From Balneolaceae bacterium UBA7797 (GTDB taxonomy: Bacteria > Bacteroidota > Rhodothermia > Balneolales > Balneolaceae), in contig DLCN01000030.1 in assembly GCA_002480645.1 (NCBI GenBank), positions 34,111-98,110 on the forward strand: a stretch of 64,000 nucleotides of DNA, written 5' to 3'. The notes beneath the pieces were generated by a model that was not told the DNA's origin, did no database searches, and saw only the letters and a list, made by a program, of their open reading frames with translations. Positions 1-8,647 of this stretch are shown here, piece after piece. The translations under genes were made by a program, and so were the position numbers. How positions within the stretch are numbered: the stretch's first letter is position 1; every line of letters starts with the position of its first letter.

Positions 1-548
1 TTATGAAATTATGCCAGGAACGTCGCGGGGTTTACATCAACCAGATGTTCATGCAAAATAATCGGGTAGAAATTACGTATGAACTCCCGATGGCTGAAGT
101 AGTTTTCGATTTTTATGACAAACTGAAATCCGGTACAAGAGGGTATGCGTCGCTGGATTATGAATTCATCGAGTTCAGACCCGGTCATCTTGTACGCCTT
201 GATATTTTATTGAATGGTGATCAGGTGGATGCGCTGTCGAGCATTACACACCGTGATAAGGCCTATTATCAGGGAAGAAAGGTTTGTGCTAAATTAAAGG
301 AACTTATTCCGCGTCAGCAGTTTGAAGTAGCTGTACAGGCAGCGATCGGAAGCCGGGTAATAGCCCGGGATTCGGTGAGAGCGCTACGAAAGGATGTTAC
401 AGCAAAATGTTATGGCGGTGACATCAGCCGTAAGCGCAAACTGCTCGAAAAACAGAAAGAAGGTAAAAAGAGAATGAAACAGGTAGGATCGGTGGAAATT
501 CCACAGGAAGCATTCCTCGCGGTTCTGTCTATGGATGATGAGGATTAA
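1..548 (+). CDS. lepA: Elongation factor 4 (LepA), C-terminal part only
   Basis: This is the last 181 residues of a gene that begins before the window. The visible part is the LepA C-terminal domain: LCQERRGVY near the first residues, the YELPMAEVVFDFYDKLKS segment, the GYASLDYEF motif, and the basic tail KCYGGDISRKRKLLEKQ typical of the ribosome-contacting end of EF4. LepA is a ribosome-associated GTPase that remodels translating ribosomes; its GTPase domain is outside the window. The stop lies 5 bases before the next gene, so the genes are probably cotranscribed, as with the lepA-lepB pairing known in other bacteria. Identification is firm; the start cannot be seen. Confidence 0.97.
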   Translation, partial: MKLCQERRGVYINQMFMQNNRVEITYELPMAEVVFDFYDKLKSGTRGYASLDYEFIEFRPGHLVRLDILLNGDQVDALSSITHRDKAYYQGRKVCAKLKELIPRQQFEVAVQAAIGSRVIARDSVRALRKDVTAKCYGGDISRKRKLLEKQKEGKKRMKQVGSVEIPQEAFLAVLSMDDED

Positions 549-553
549 GAACT

Positions 554-1135
554 ATGGTACAAGCTAAAAGAAATCTGTTCACAATTTTTTTATTGATGAT
601 ATTGCTCACTACAGCTGCTCAGGCACAATTTGAAGAGCCCGAGATCATAAAGGTCGGGGCCGATGAAGTGGCAAAATTCGAAAGTAAGTTCAAAACTATT
701 AAGTGGACCGGACAAGGATTTAATCCAAATAGTCTGGACAAAATGCCGGCCATAGAAATCCGTGCTCATTTGCAGGGAGCTTATGGGGAGCCAACCAGAA
801 AGATCGAAGATATCGTTAATAGTGGTACATACCGCCCGGGGAAAGCGATTCAATTTGAGTATTGGTTTATAGTGGATGGCGAAATTCCTATGATGGTATT
901 GGATATGGATGGACCGTTTGCCGACGGTCTCGTATATGTTGGTGCAAGTCGTTATATCGATATGATGCCACAGGTGAAACGAACGTTCACCAGACTCGTA
1001 ACAGAAGCCGAACCCAAAGAATACACGGATTATTTTTACTCACCGGAAGATGAGCAATGGTATAAAGTAAGTTATTCGAATGGGGTTTATAAGAAGGAAG
1101 AGATTGAAAAGCCTTCTCACCTAAGATTAAAATAA
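554..1135 (+). CDS. Secreted protein of unknown function between lepA and lepB
   Basis: A 193-residue protein that I do not recognise. Residues 1-24 form a clear Sec signal peptide (basic start, hydrophobic core, TAAQAQ cleavage region), so it should act in the periplasm or outside. The mature part is mixed alpha/beta with no cysteine and no transmembrane segment, and includes YWFIVDGEIPMMVLDMDG in the middle. The gene sits 5 bases after lepA and about 10 bases before lepB, so the three form one operon. That links it by context to translation or export but proves nothing about function. Start ATG at 554 is the only sensible one, since it supplies the signal peptide. Confidence 0.85.
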   Translation: MVQAKRNLFTIFLLMILLTTAAQAQFEEPEIIKVGADEVAKFESKFKTIKWTGQGFNPNSLDKMPAIEIRAHLQGAYGEPTRKIEDIVNSGTYRPGKAIQFEYWFIVDGEIPMMVLDMDGPFADGLVYVGASRYIDMMPQVKRTFTRLVTEAEPKEYTDYFYSPEDEQWYKVSYSNGVYKKEEIEKPSHLRLK

Positions 1136-1145
1136 TTCAAATACA

Positions 1146-2267
1146 TTGGAAGAAAATAAATCAACCGAGGCAGACGAAAAGAAATCATCTTTCGGTAGAT
1201 CAAAAAAGGACAAACACACAGAAGAACAACAGGCAAAGTCGTGGGCACGAGAGTGGTTAGATGCGTTGGTCTTTGCATTTATTGTTGCGGCTATTCTTCG
1301 TCAGTTTTTATTCGGCTCGTACCGTATTCCGACAGGTTCTATGGAACAGGATCTGCTGATCGGGGATATGCTTATCGTTTCAAATGTTACGTATGGTCCC
1401 AGAACACCGATGTCGGTTTGTGTGCCGTTTACCAGTTGGTGTCTGCCAGGTATTAAGCTTCCGTGGACCCGCATTCCGGGCTATGGAGATGTTGAAAGAA
1501 ATGATGTGATCGTTTTTAATGTGCCCTGGGAAGTGAAGCCTATTTCACAAAAAACGAATTATATTAAAAGGGCAGTGGGTATTCCCGGAGATACACTTGA
1601 ACTTCGTGATAAGGTACTGTACGTGAATGGAGAAGAGGAAGCCTACCACGAAGGAGTTCAAAAATTTTATGATGTGATTGTGCGCGATAACGTGCGCCTC
1701 AGCGATAAGAAAATGGAATCGGTGGGGGCCGGCACTATTGGCGGGAATGAACGATATGTTCAGCAAGTCGCACAAAATGTATATCGGGTAAATCTTACGA
1801 AAGAAGTAGCCGATGTGGTAGCTTCATGGCCGGAAGTGGATTCCATGGCGCTGTTCATCATTCCGGAAGATCAGCAATTGTCAGGCTATACTATGAGTAA
1901 AGGATCTTTTTCTCAGGCGTTCAATAATCCGGATCATTTTTCTGCTTTTGTTGTGCCTTACGAAGGGCAGGAGATCACCTTAACCAAGGACAATTGGTAT
2001 ATTTACAAAGATCTTATCGAACGCTACGAACACAATGACGTAAAAGTGGAGAACAACGCATTTGTGATCAATGGTGAATCAACCAATAAATATGTGGTTA
2101 AACAAGACTACTACTTTGGAATGGGAGATAACCGGGATAGCAGCGAAGACAGTCGATTCTGGGGATTCATCCCTCGCGACCATATGATCGGAAAAGCCGT
2201 GTTGGTGTGGTTCTCGCTGGATGGAGCCGTTCCAAGATTTAGCCGGATCTTCCATCTGATCGATTAA
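1146..2267 (+). CDS. lepB: Signal peptidase I (LepB)
   Basis: Inner-membrane serine protease that removes signal peptides from Sec-exported proteins. A charged cytosolic N-terminus is followed by a membrane anchor (about residues 38-56), then box B with the catalytic serine in PTGSM (Ser65), the catalytic lysine in NYIKRAVGIPGD (Lys141) and the C-terminal box GMGDNRDSSEDSR. Only one N-terminal membrane segment is evident. At 373 residues it is longer than usual; about 140 residues between VLYVNGE and the GMGDNRDSS box form an insertion seen in Bacteroidota-type LepB proteins. The start is TTG at 1146, the next methionine being the one beside the catalytic serine. A terminator follows at 2297-2328. 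Confidence 0.96.
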   Translation: MEENKSTEADEKKSSFGRSKKDKHTEEQQAKSWAREWLDALVFAFIVAAILRQFLFGSYRIPTGSMEQDLLIGDMLIVSNVTYGPRTPMSVCVPFTSWCLPGIKLPWTRIPGYGDVERNDVIVFNVPWEVKPISQKTNYIKRAVGIPGDTLELRDKVLYVNGEEEAYHEGVQKFYDVIVRDNVRLSDKKMESVGAGTIGGNERYVQQVAQNVYRVNLTKEVADVVASWPEVDSMALFIIPEDQQLSGYTMSKGSFSQAFNNPDHFSAFVVPYEGQEITLTKDNWYIYKDLIERYEHNDVKVENNAFVINGESTNKYVVKQDYYFGMGDNRDSSEDSRFWGFIPRDHMIGKAVLVWFSLDGAVPRFSRIFHLID

Positions 2268-2296
2268 TTGATGTAAGTAGTTCGGACAGAGATCTT

Positions 2297-2328
2297 AAAA
2301 GGGACGAGCTTTGCTTGGCCCTTTTTTT
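2297..2328. terminator. Hairpin terminator between convergent lepB and rlmN
   Basis: AAAAGGG pairs with CCCTTTT; an inner CGAGC/GCTTG stem (one G-T pair) closes a TTT loop, with one mismatch between the two stems. A run of T follows on the plus strand, and the A run on the other side gives T on the minus strand, so it could stop transcripts of both lepB and rlmN. Confidence 0.8.
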
Positions 2329-2330
2329 AT

Positions 2331-3443
2331 TTAGGTCTTTGCGATGGTTTTACCACGTTCCTGCCCCTCGCGAATGGCAAGCTGTCCACAACCGGCATCA
2401 ATATCATCTCCACGACTACGCCGAACAGTGGCGCGTACATCGTAGCGAATGAGTTCCTTCAGGAAGTTATCAAGCCGCTCTTCCCGCGCACGTTGTAGTT
2501 CTACCCCCATCACATTGTTGTACATGATGATGTTAACTTTGCTGGGGGCCCATTTTACAATATTGGAAAGATTTCGGGCATCCTCAGGACCATCGTTGAA
2601 TCCATCAAATAACAGGTATTCGTAGGTGAGTGAACGGTCTGTTTTTTGGTGATAATATTTAACCGCTTCTTCCAGTGCTTCCAGATTCATGGAATTATTT
2701 ATCGGCATGATCTCATCCCGTTTACCATCACTTGCAGCATGAAGGGAAATGGCCAGATTAAATGGCTGTTGCTCATCAGCCAACTGCTTGATCTGTTTGG
2801 TAAGCCCAACGGTAGAAACGGTAATTCGCTTCGGCGATAGTTCTATACTGAGCGGATCGGAGATAATTTCGGCAGATGTAGTCACCGTTTTATAGTTATG
2901 GAGGGGTTCGCCCATTCCCATGTACACGATATTGGTGATCTTTTTATCATACTTCTGTTCTGTAAGTGAATTAATGTATTGCACCTGATCCACCACTTCG
3001 CCATGAGTAAGATTCCGGAAAAATCCCATTTTACCGGTGGCACAAAAGCTGCATCCAAAAACACATCCAACCTGAGACGAAACACAAACAGTTAGTCTTT
3101 TCGGAACACCATCGGGATAGAAATCCGGGATCATAACGGCTTCCACTTTATAATCTTTGCCTTCGTCATCTAAACGAAACAAAAATTTGATGGTGCCATC
3201 TTTAGATTCCTGCTGACTAACCACTTCCAAGCCTGAAATAAAAGCCACTTCATCCAGTCGGGCTCTCAGGTCTTTGGATAAGTTGGTCATTTCATCAAAG
3301 GATCGAACCCCCTTTTGATAGAGCCATTGAAAGATCTGATCGGCCCGGAATCGGGGAAGGCCCAACTCTTTACAAAAATCCTGTAATTCGGATTTGGTGA
3401 GCGCTTTGAGGTCGGTTTTTTGCGGTACTTTTGTGTCTGACAT
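2331..3443 (-). CDS. rlmN: Dual-specificity 23S rRNA/tRNA adenine-2 methyltransferase RlmN
   Basis: Radical-SAM enzyme that methylates C2 of A2503 in 23S rRNA and A37 in some tRNAs through a methyl-cysteine intermediate. The radical-SAM iron-sulfur motif is CVFGCSFC (Cys127, Cys131, Cys134 from the ATG), with the family TVCVSSQ block just before it. The C-terminal DDIDAGCGQL carries the catalytic cysteine. MGMGEPLHNY and the PINN segment also match the family. I place the start at ATG 3443; a TTG three codons upstream (3452) is possible. It is the last gene of a minus-strand run after the ZIP transporter and the putative outer-membrane protein. The end lies just beyond the bidirectional terminator. 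Confidence 0.96.
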   Translation of the reverse strand: MSDTKVPQKTDLKALTKSELQDFCKELGLPRFRADQIFQWLYQKGVRSFDEMTNLSKDLRARLDEVAFISGLEVVSQQESKDGTIKFLFRLDDEGKDYKVEAVMIPDFYPDGVPKRLTVCVSSQVGCVFGCSFCATGKMGFFRNLTHGEVVDQVQYINSLTEQKYDKKITNIVYMGMGEPLHNYKTVTTSAEIISDPLSIELSPKRITVSTVGLTKQIKQLADEQQPFNLAISLHAASDGKRDEIMPINNSMNLEALEEAVKYYHQKTDRSLTYEYLLFDGFNDGPEDARNLSNIVKWAPSKVNIIMYNNVMGVELQRAREERLDNFLKELIRYDVRATVRRSRGDDIDAGCGQLAIREGQERGKTIAKT

Positions 3444-3488
3444 AGACCCCAAAAATAAGGATTAATTCAGCAAAGCACAGCCGGTGAT

Positions 3489-4757
3489 TTACAGCCGTGT
3501 ATTAACCACATTATCGTAGATTGAGCCAAAAGTGATCTCAAAACCTACCGACCCCCAGTATTCGTATGAAGTGAGCTGCTGGCGGGTATTAGCGATCGCC
3601 TCCTTGTCGGTTACACCCTCCGCAGAAATAGAAAGCTGATCGTTTATAATGGAATATCCCACACTGAAGAAAACATCAAACCCACGAACAATTCGCTTGG
3701 CCATCTCGAAATCAAAGAGGAGTCGTTTCTTGCTGAAATCGTGTAAATAATTTCGCCCAAGTATACGGGCTTCAACGCTACCCCATGGTTTGGTGTATTC
3801 GGCTCTGAAATCAAGTTCCTGCCGCATTAATACTTCATCAGTTTGTCCGTAAATAGTGCGGTCTGTATAGTCGAAGAATGACGAATAAACTCCGTATCGC
3901 AGGGTAACCTCTCTGCGGGCAAACTCCCGGTAAGGGTAGAAACTGTACTCGATGGTTGGTGTTCCACCAATTCTGAAGTCGATGTTATCGCGGGAGGAAG
4001 AACCCAGACTGAAATAAGAGCCAACCGACCAGTGATCACTTAAACTGTAAGCAAGCAAACTGAATACATTGCGCCGTTCTGTAATGTACACTTCTTCATC
4101 GGTCACACCGGTTTCATCATCAGTGGTGGTGTAGGTATTTCTGCTGTAATTTTCATCCAGGTTTAGTTGGAATTTCCATTCATCGGTAATTCTGCGAACT
4201 CTTACCCTTCCATTCATATTCAGGTTTCTCTGCGTTTCTTCACCGGAGAACCAGGTATTACCACCGATCTCGAAGATCCAGCTGTTCCACTTATCCGTTT
4301 GTAGTTGCTGAGCCGTAGTATTGTCTGTTCCCGAATAAAGTATATCGAAACTTTGTAATGCATCTTTGTGGGAGAGGAATGGGATAAACCCTAGTTTGAT
4401 ATACCGAACTAAACCATTCCGTTCTTCTTCAGCGGTATCTGAGTCATACGAAGTAAAAATAAATTCATTAGATAGTGCTTCCAGGTCATCCTGTCCCAGA
4501 TAATTCAGGCGATATTGAGTACCTCCACTTGCCGTTCCGTTTCGGGTTATGATGAGATGAACTTCGGCGGCAGACTGATCTCTTACAAAATTAATAAAGT
4601 CGATCTCGCTACGGATAAAACTACTGTTACACCCCCGGCAATCAAGATAGACGGTTAAGAGTGTATTAGGATCTGATGTTGGTGTAGAATCGGATTGTGC
4701 GTACCCCGGCGTAAATGTGATCAGCAATCCCGCCAGAATGGTCACTGTTTTAAGCAA
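3489..4757 (-). CDS. Exported protein with CxGC motif and beta-rich C-terminus, probably outer membrane
   Basis: About 422 residues, not a family I can name. From the TTG at 4757 it begins with a signal peptide (LLKTVTILAGLLITF ... GYAQ). An ATG at 4805 gives 16 more residues, and the open frame runs further up into the ZIP gene, which I consider unlikely. The TTG has an AGGG upstream. The mature protein starts with a small domain containing LDCRGCNSSF, reminiscent of a thiol or thioredoxin-like fold but without a proven role. About 250 residues of alternating aromatic strands (WIFEIGGNTWF, WKFQLNLDENYS, ARILGRNYLHDF) follow, as expected of an outer-membrane beta-barrel. It lies between the ZIP gene and rlmN on the same strand. 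Confidence 0.75.
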   Translation of the reverse strand: MLKTVTILAGLLITFTPGYAQSDSTPTSDPNTLLTVYLDCRGCNSSFIRSEIDFINFVRDQSAAEVHLIITRNGTASGGTQYRLNYLGQDDLEALSNEFIFTSYDSDTAEEERNGLVRYIKLGFIPFLSHKDALQSFDILYSGTDNTTAQQLQTDKWNSWIFEIGGNTWFSGEETQRNLNMNGRVRVRRITDEWKFQLNLDENYSRNTYTTTDDETGVTDEEVYITERRNVFSLLAYSLSDHWSVGSYFSLGSSSRDNIDFRIGGTPTIEYSFYPYREFARREVTLRYGVYSSFFDYTDRTIYGQTDEVLMRQELDFRAEYTKPWGSVEARILGRNYLHDFSKKRLLFDFEMAKRIVRGFDVFFSVGYSIINDQLSISAEGVTDKEAIANTRQQLTSYEYWGSVGFEITFGSIYDNVVNTRL

Positions 4758-4843
4758 TTTTATGCCCTGTAAGAAAATTTCATGTTTTAACGTCAAAAAA
4801 TACATGGAATACTTCTCGACGGTTGCAAAAAAAAATAAAATGA

Positions 4844-5590
4844 TCAGCTTATTAAAATTTGAAAAGCGGCCATCGCAATTATGGCAATAGTAACCCACAA
4901 CCCGATGGTATGAGCTTTACATTTCTGAAGTGCTTCCGGTATGAGTTCAGCGAATACCATCCATATCATAGCTCCGGCAGCAAGGCCTAGTCCGAATGGC
5001 AGGTATTCTCGGAAGGTCTCCACGAATAAGAAAGCAGGAACAGCCATTAAAGGTTGAGGTAAGCTGGAAAAGATACTCCACCAAACAGCTTTCCAGGGAG
5101 TGGTGCCTTTTGGGATCATTACCAAACTGATCGCCAGACCTTCGGGAATATTATGAACGGCAATGGCTATGGCAATGAATATTCCAAACTCAAGGGTATT
5201 GGCAAACGAAACACCTACACTAACCCCTTCAGCGAATGAATGGATCGTCATGATCCCAAGAAATAACAGCATCTTTTTACTGTCGGCTCCAACCAGATCT
5301 TTGATATCCAGATCAAATTTCTTGTCCATCCAGTCATCTGCAGCAATTACCAGTATGACCCCGGCAAGAATTCCTCCCAGAGTCATCCAGTTATTAATGT
5401 TATACCCTTCAAAAATGAGGTTAAAACTGGCAGATAACATTAAACCGGCAGCTATGGCATTAGCTCTGCCTAAAAAAGAATCAGAGATCTTTTTTATGAA
5501 GAAAAATGGTACTGCGCCGATACCGGTAGCGATCGCTGTTAGTAATGCGTAGAGAAATACTTTGGTGATGGTGAGATCGAAAATTTCCAT
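4844..5590 (-). CDS. ZIP-family metal transporter
   Basis: A 248-residue integral membrane protein with about eight hydrophobic segments, the size of bacterial ZupT-like ZIP carriers. Both metal-binding helices are visible: HSFAEG (His117, Glu121) and AVHNIPEGL (His146, Asn147, Glu150), the binuclear site that carries Zn2+ and other divalent metals inward. The loop DDWMDKKFDLDIKD between the third and fourth segments is acidic rather than histidine-rich, so the metal cannot be told from the loop. Start ATG at 5590 is unambiguous. It is the first gene of the minus-strand run ending in rlmN, and a short inverted repeat lies 29 bases upstream, a possible metal-regulator site. Confidence 0.9.
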   Translation of the reverse strand: MEIFDLTITKVFLYALLTAIATGIGAVPFFFIKKISDSFLGRANAIAAGLMLSASFNLIFEGYNINNWMTLGGILAGVILVIAADDWMDKKFDLDIKDLVGADSKKMLLFLGIMTIHSFAEGVSVGVSFANTLEFGIFIAIAIAVHNIPEGLAISLVMIPKGTTPWKAVWWSIFSSLPQPLMAVPAFLFVETFREYLPFGLGLAAGAMIWMVFAELIPEALQKCKAHTIGLWVTIAIIAMAAFQILIS

Positions 5591-5618
5591 AACAAAGAAT
5601 ATAATCTTGAAAAAGTGC

Positions 5619-5634
5619 AGAACCTATGGGTTCT
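5619..5634. promoter_or_regulatory. Inverted repeat upstream of the ZIP transporter
   Basis: AGAACC TATG GGTTCT is a perfect 6-base inverted repeat centred about 36 bases before the ZIP start and 125 bases before pcm. Its place in the divergent promoter region fits an operator for a metal-responsive regulator. It does not match the Fur or Zur consensus as I know them, so the role is a guess. Confidence 0.3.
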
Positions 5635-5750
5635 TATAATTTGTACTTAGTCCAAGTAACAGGAATTGAATAAAAGCAGTAATTCCGTTCCCAAACTATT
5701 TATCTAAATACCTATACTTGGGCACTCATTAACATCAAAACAATCACAGT

Positions 5751-6401
5751 GTGACCGACGACCGCAGATACGCCCGTCCCCGTAATAAACTGGTTGAACA
5801 GTTAAGGGAAAAAGGGGTTAAAGATGAACGGGTACTTATGGCAATTGGAAAAATTCCCCGCCACACCCTTATTGATACGGCATTACACGGCAAAGCGTAT
5901 CACGACACAGCCCTGCCCATAGGGATGGGACAAACCATATCTCAGCCATATACCGTTGCTGTGCAAACAGAATTACTTGAAATTCAGCAAGGGGATAAGA
6001 TCCTTGAGATCGGAACCGGTTCTGCCTATCAATGTATGGTGTTATGCGAGATGGGTGCGGATGTATTTAGCGTGGAACGGCATACTGAACTGTATCACCG
6101 TGCAAAAGAGGCATTGAGAAAGCAAGGATATAGGGCTATGCTAAAAGCCGGTGATGGTACACTCGGTTGGAGTACCTATGCCCCGTATGATGGGATCGTA
6201 GTTACGGCCGGCGCCCCGGTTGTACCCAATGACCTGATCGCTCAACTGAACATTGGCGGCAGATTGGTGATACCGGTAGGGGATAATAAAAAACAGATGA
6301 TGCTGAAGATCACCAGGATCTCTGAGACGGAATACGAGCAGGTAGAACTCGATAATTTTAAATTTGTGCCGCTGATCGGCGAAAAAGGGTGGAAAGGTTG
6401 A
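5751..6401 (+). CDS. pcm: Protein-L-isoaspartate O-methyltransferase
   Basis: Cytosolic SAM-dependent enzyme that methylates L-isoaspartyl residues so that damaged proteins can be repaired. At 216 residues it has the normal length. The TISQPYTVAVQTELL block and the SAM-binding LEIGTGSAYQ (about residues 85-94) are both diagnostic; GGRLVIPVG occurs near the end. The start is GTG at 5751; no better ATG keeps the conserved N-terminal RNKLVEQLREKGV. The stop codon overlaps the next start in TGATG, so the downstream membrane protein is translationally coupled. The pairing with a DUF368 transporter is not an obvious functional link. Confidence 0.95.
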   Translation: MTDDRRYARPRNKLVEQLREKGVKDERVLMAIGKIPRHTLIDTALHGKAYHDTALPIGMGQTISQPYTVAVQTELLEIQQGDKILEIGTGSAYQCMVLCEMGADVFSVERHTELYHRAKEALRKQGYRAMLKAGDGTLGWSTYAPYDGIVVTAGAPVVPNDLIAQLNIGGRLVIPVGDNKKQMMLKITRISETEYEQVELDNFKFVPLIGEKGWKG

Positions 6402-7507
6402 TGCAAACAGATCATAATAATCAGGACAAAACGACTTTTAAAGAAGCTCCCATCCTGGCGATCAAAGGTTTTATCATGGGTTCGGCGGATATAGTTCCCG
6501 GTGTGAGTGGCGGTACCATGGCACTTATACTCGATATTTACGAACGCCTGCTGAATGCTATTAAAAGTGTGGATGTGGCTTTCCTTAAACATTTCTTCAC
6601 TTTTAAGTGGAAAGAAGCATTTACCCATTTACATGTATTATTTCTCGTACCTCTGTTTTTAGGGATCTTTGCGGCGCTTGCCTTTTTTACAAAAGTAGTA
6701 CCATTGCAGGTGTATATGTTTACCCATCCCGAGATCGTATTCGGGTTGTTTTTTGGGTTGATCGTCGGCTCAATTTACATCCTTATTAAAACTCTGGAGC
6801 ATTTCAGCATTAAAGAAGCGGGTGCTATCCTTGGTGGATTACTATTTGGCTTATGGATCGTAAATCTGGTCCCCGCTGATACCCCCGAACATCCGTTGTT
6901 TGTGTTTGTGAGTGGCGCTATAGCAATCTGTGCGATGATCCTGCCGGGTATTTCTGGTTCTTATCTCTTGTTGATCATGCGTAAATACGATTATTTATTA
7001 TCGAATATCGGAATGATTGGCGGGGAAGATACGATGGATGGTATTATTGGATTGATCCCTTTCTTATTAGGAGCCGCTGTTGGACTGGCATTGTTTTCAA
7101 GGTTTCTCTCATGGTTACTGAAACGATACCATTCGGTCACCATAGCTGTATTGATCGGCTTCCTGGTTGGTTCATTATATGTGATCTGGCCCTTTCAGCA
7201 TCGGGAATTCATTGAGCAGGTAAGGGATACAGAAGTTGTGGAGGTAAACGATCCGGTAGTTACTGAACTACGGGAACACCCGAATGAGAATCTGCCGGAA
7301 TTCGAACGATTAGGTAAACAGATCGATGACTCATCCATTGAAGTACTCACCATCAAAAAGAAATTAATTAAATCGGATCCCTTTATACCGGGAAGTTACA
7401 ATGCTACCGGTGATGAAACCCCGGATATCCTGGGTGGCGTTATTGGTATGATAGTGGGTGTTGTATTGGTGGGAGGATTAGAACGATTGAGAGATATAAA
7501 AGTGTAG
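6401..7507 (+). CDS. DUF368 family polyprenyl-phosphate transporter (PopT-like)
   Basis: A 368-residue multi-pass membrane protein. The two signatures of the DUF368 family are present, DIVPGVSGGTMAL near the N-terminus and LPGISGSYLLL in the middle, as is the internal duplication they imply. Members of this family have been shown in other bacteria to return undecaprenyl phosphate across the membrane for cell-wall synthesis; that activity is inferred here. A soluble acidic insertion (about residues 275-325, EVNDPVVTELREHPNENL) comes before the last membrane segment and is unusual. I choose ATG 6401, which overlaps the pcm stop and has GGAAAGG upstream, over an in-frame GTG at 6389. Confidence 0.88.
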   Translation: MQTDHNNQDKTTFKEAPILAIKGFIMGSADIVPGVSGGTMALILDIYERLLNAIKSVDVAFLKHFFTFKWKEAFTHLHVLFLVPLFLGIFAALAFFTKVVPLQVYMFTHPEIVFGLFFGLIVGSIYILIKTLEHFSIKEAGAILGGLLFGLWIVNLVPADTPEHPLFVFVSGAIAICAMILPGISGSYLLLIMRKYDYLLSNIGMIGGEDTMDGIIGLIPFLLGAAVGLALFSRFLSWLLKRYHSVTIAVLIGFLVGSLYVIWPFQHREFIEQVRDTEVVEVNDPVVTELREHPNENLPEFERLGKQIDDSSIEVLTIKKKLIKSDPFIPGSYNATGDETPDILGGVIGMIVGVVLVGGLERLRDIKV

Positions 7508-7629
7508 TATAACCACTTATTATTTCAAACAGGAACCGCTTTCAATCTCCTCAAAAATTCATGAATCCTTCACCAAAAAATGGCACTTTCCGGTGATTAA
7601 AGGTATTCAACCTAAAATGGAGGATCGAC

Positions 7630-8613
7630 ATGAAAGTACAACATATACTTGTTCCTACTGATTTCTCAGAACGAGCAGAAAAAGCCATAGAAGTAGCCGG
7701 TACACTGGTTGATTTTTTTGGCTGCACCGTTGATCTGATTCACTCCGTGCCCATGATGAAGTATTTCCACGACAGCATGGATCCGCTTGGAGTTCCTTTT
7801 TCACTTGAGCGGGATCTGTACCCTCATTCCATAGAAGCAGCTCAGAAAGAGTTGGAAGAACTGGCCGGGAAATACATCAAAAAAGAATACCGGGGAAAGC
7901 TGATCGCTAATGTAGAGCGCAAACCTTCCGAAGCGATATTTAATCAGGCAAACGAAGGCGATTACGATCTTATATTAATGTCGGCCAAGGGTAGCCACGA
8001 GACCATTCATGTGATGGGTGGTACCACAGAAAAAGTTATTCGTCACAGCCATGTTCCGGTACTTACCATCAACGACGGATTCGATACCGATGCCATAAAT
8101 ACCATCGTGGTTCCGGTTGATTTTTCTGATAGCTCCTTCTTTTCAGTGGTGCCGGCATTTGAGCTGGCCAAAGAGTTAAAAGCAAAGATCATTCTTATGA
8201 ATGTGATAGAATTGTATTCAGCCGGCAGCGATATGATCCCATATATCCCCACAGACATCGACGAACAACCGGTTTACGAAAGTCTGATCACAAAACTAAC
8301 CGATTACTTCTTACAACACCCGAAATACAATTTGTTGGTGCAAAGAAGTGGAGTGGTATTTGAGGATAACCTGGTAACCACAGACGGACCTAATTCAACT
8401 TCCGTTGAAGTAGAAACCAAAATTGTGAAGGGAATATCTGCACATCATGAGATCGTGGATTTTGTAAATGATGAAGGCGATATGCTGGTAATGAGTACTC
8501 ATGGCAGAACCGGTTTGGCAAGAGTATTCATCGGCTCAACTACGGAACAGATATCCAGACATATTGATAAGCCACTACTTACTATTCGTCCGGAATTTTT
8601 GGATGAAGATTAA
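7630..8613 (+). CDS. Universal stress protein with two UspA domains
   Basis: A 327-residue cytosolic protein with two tandem Usp folds (about residues 1-145 and 150-312). Each opens with the family pattern (ILVPTDFSERAEKA; IVVPVDFSDSSFFS) and ends in the nucleotide-binding loop. In the second domain this is STHGRTGLARVFIGSTTEQ, the full G-x2-G-x9-G-S/T pattern for ATP binding. In the first it is degenerate (SAKGSHETIHVMGGTTEK), so only the second half may bind ATP. Usp proteins help cells survive starvation and stress. A clear GGAGG lies upstream of the ATG. It stands alone with about 120 bases before it. Confidence 0.92.
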   Translation: MKVQHILVPTDFSERAEKAIEVAGTLVDFFGCTVDLIHSVPMMKYFHDSMDPLGVPFSLERDLYPHSIEAAQKELEELAGKYIKKEYRGKLIANVERKPSEAIFNQANEGDYDLILMSAKGSHETIHVMGGTTEKVIRHSHVPVLTINDGFDTDAINTIVVPVDFSDSSFFSVVPAFELAKELKAKIILMNVIELYSAGSDMIPYIPTDIDEQPVYESLITKLTDYFLQHPKYNLLVQRSGVVFEDNLVTTDGPNSTSVEVETKIVKGISAHHEIVDFVNDEGDMLVMSTHGRTGLARVFIGSTTEQISRHIDKPLLTIRPEFLDED

Positions 8614-8647
8614 GTGATCCTTTGATATCAGTTTATATGGATTGTGT

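Noticed and set aside
2646..2840. Plus-strand open frames inside rlmN, RND and nifJ genes
   Set aside because: They lie opposite well-supported conserved genes, have no recognisable motif or ribosome-binding site and follow the codon pattern of the sense gene.
4757..4898. Upstream extension of the putative outer-membrane gene to 4898
   Set aside because: It would overlap the ZIP gene by 55 bases and put about 47 residues before the signal peptide.
7508..7629. Sigma-54-like site in AATGGCACTTTCCGGTGATT before the stress-protein gene
   Set aside because: Only the -24 half fits; the TTGC half is absent at the required distance.
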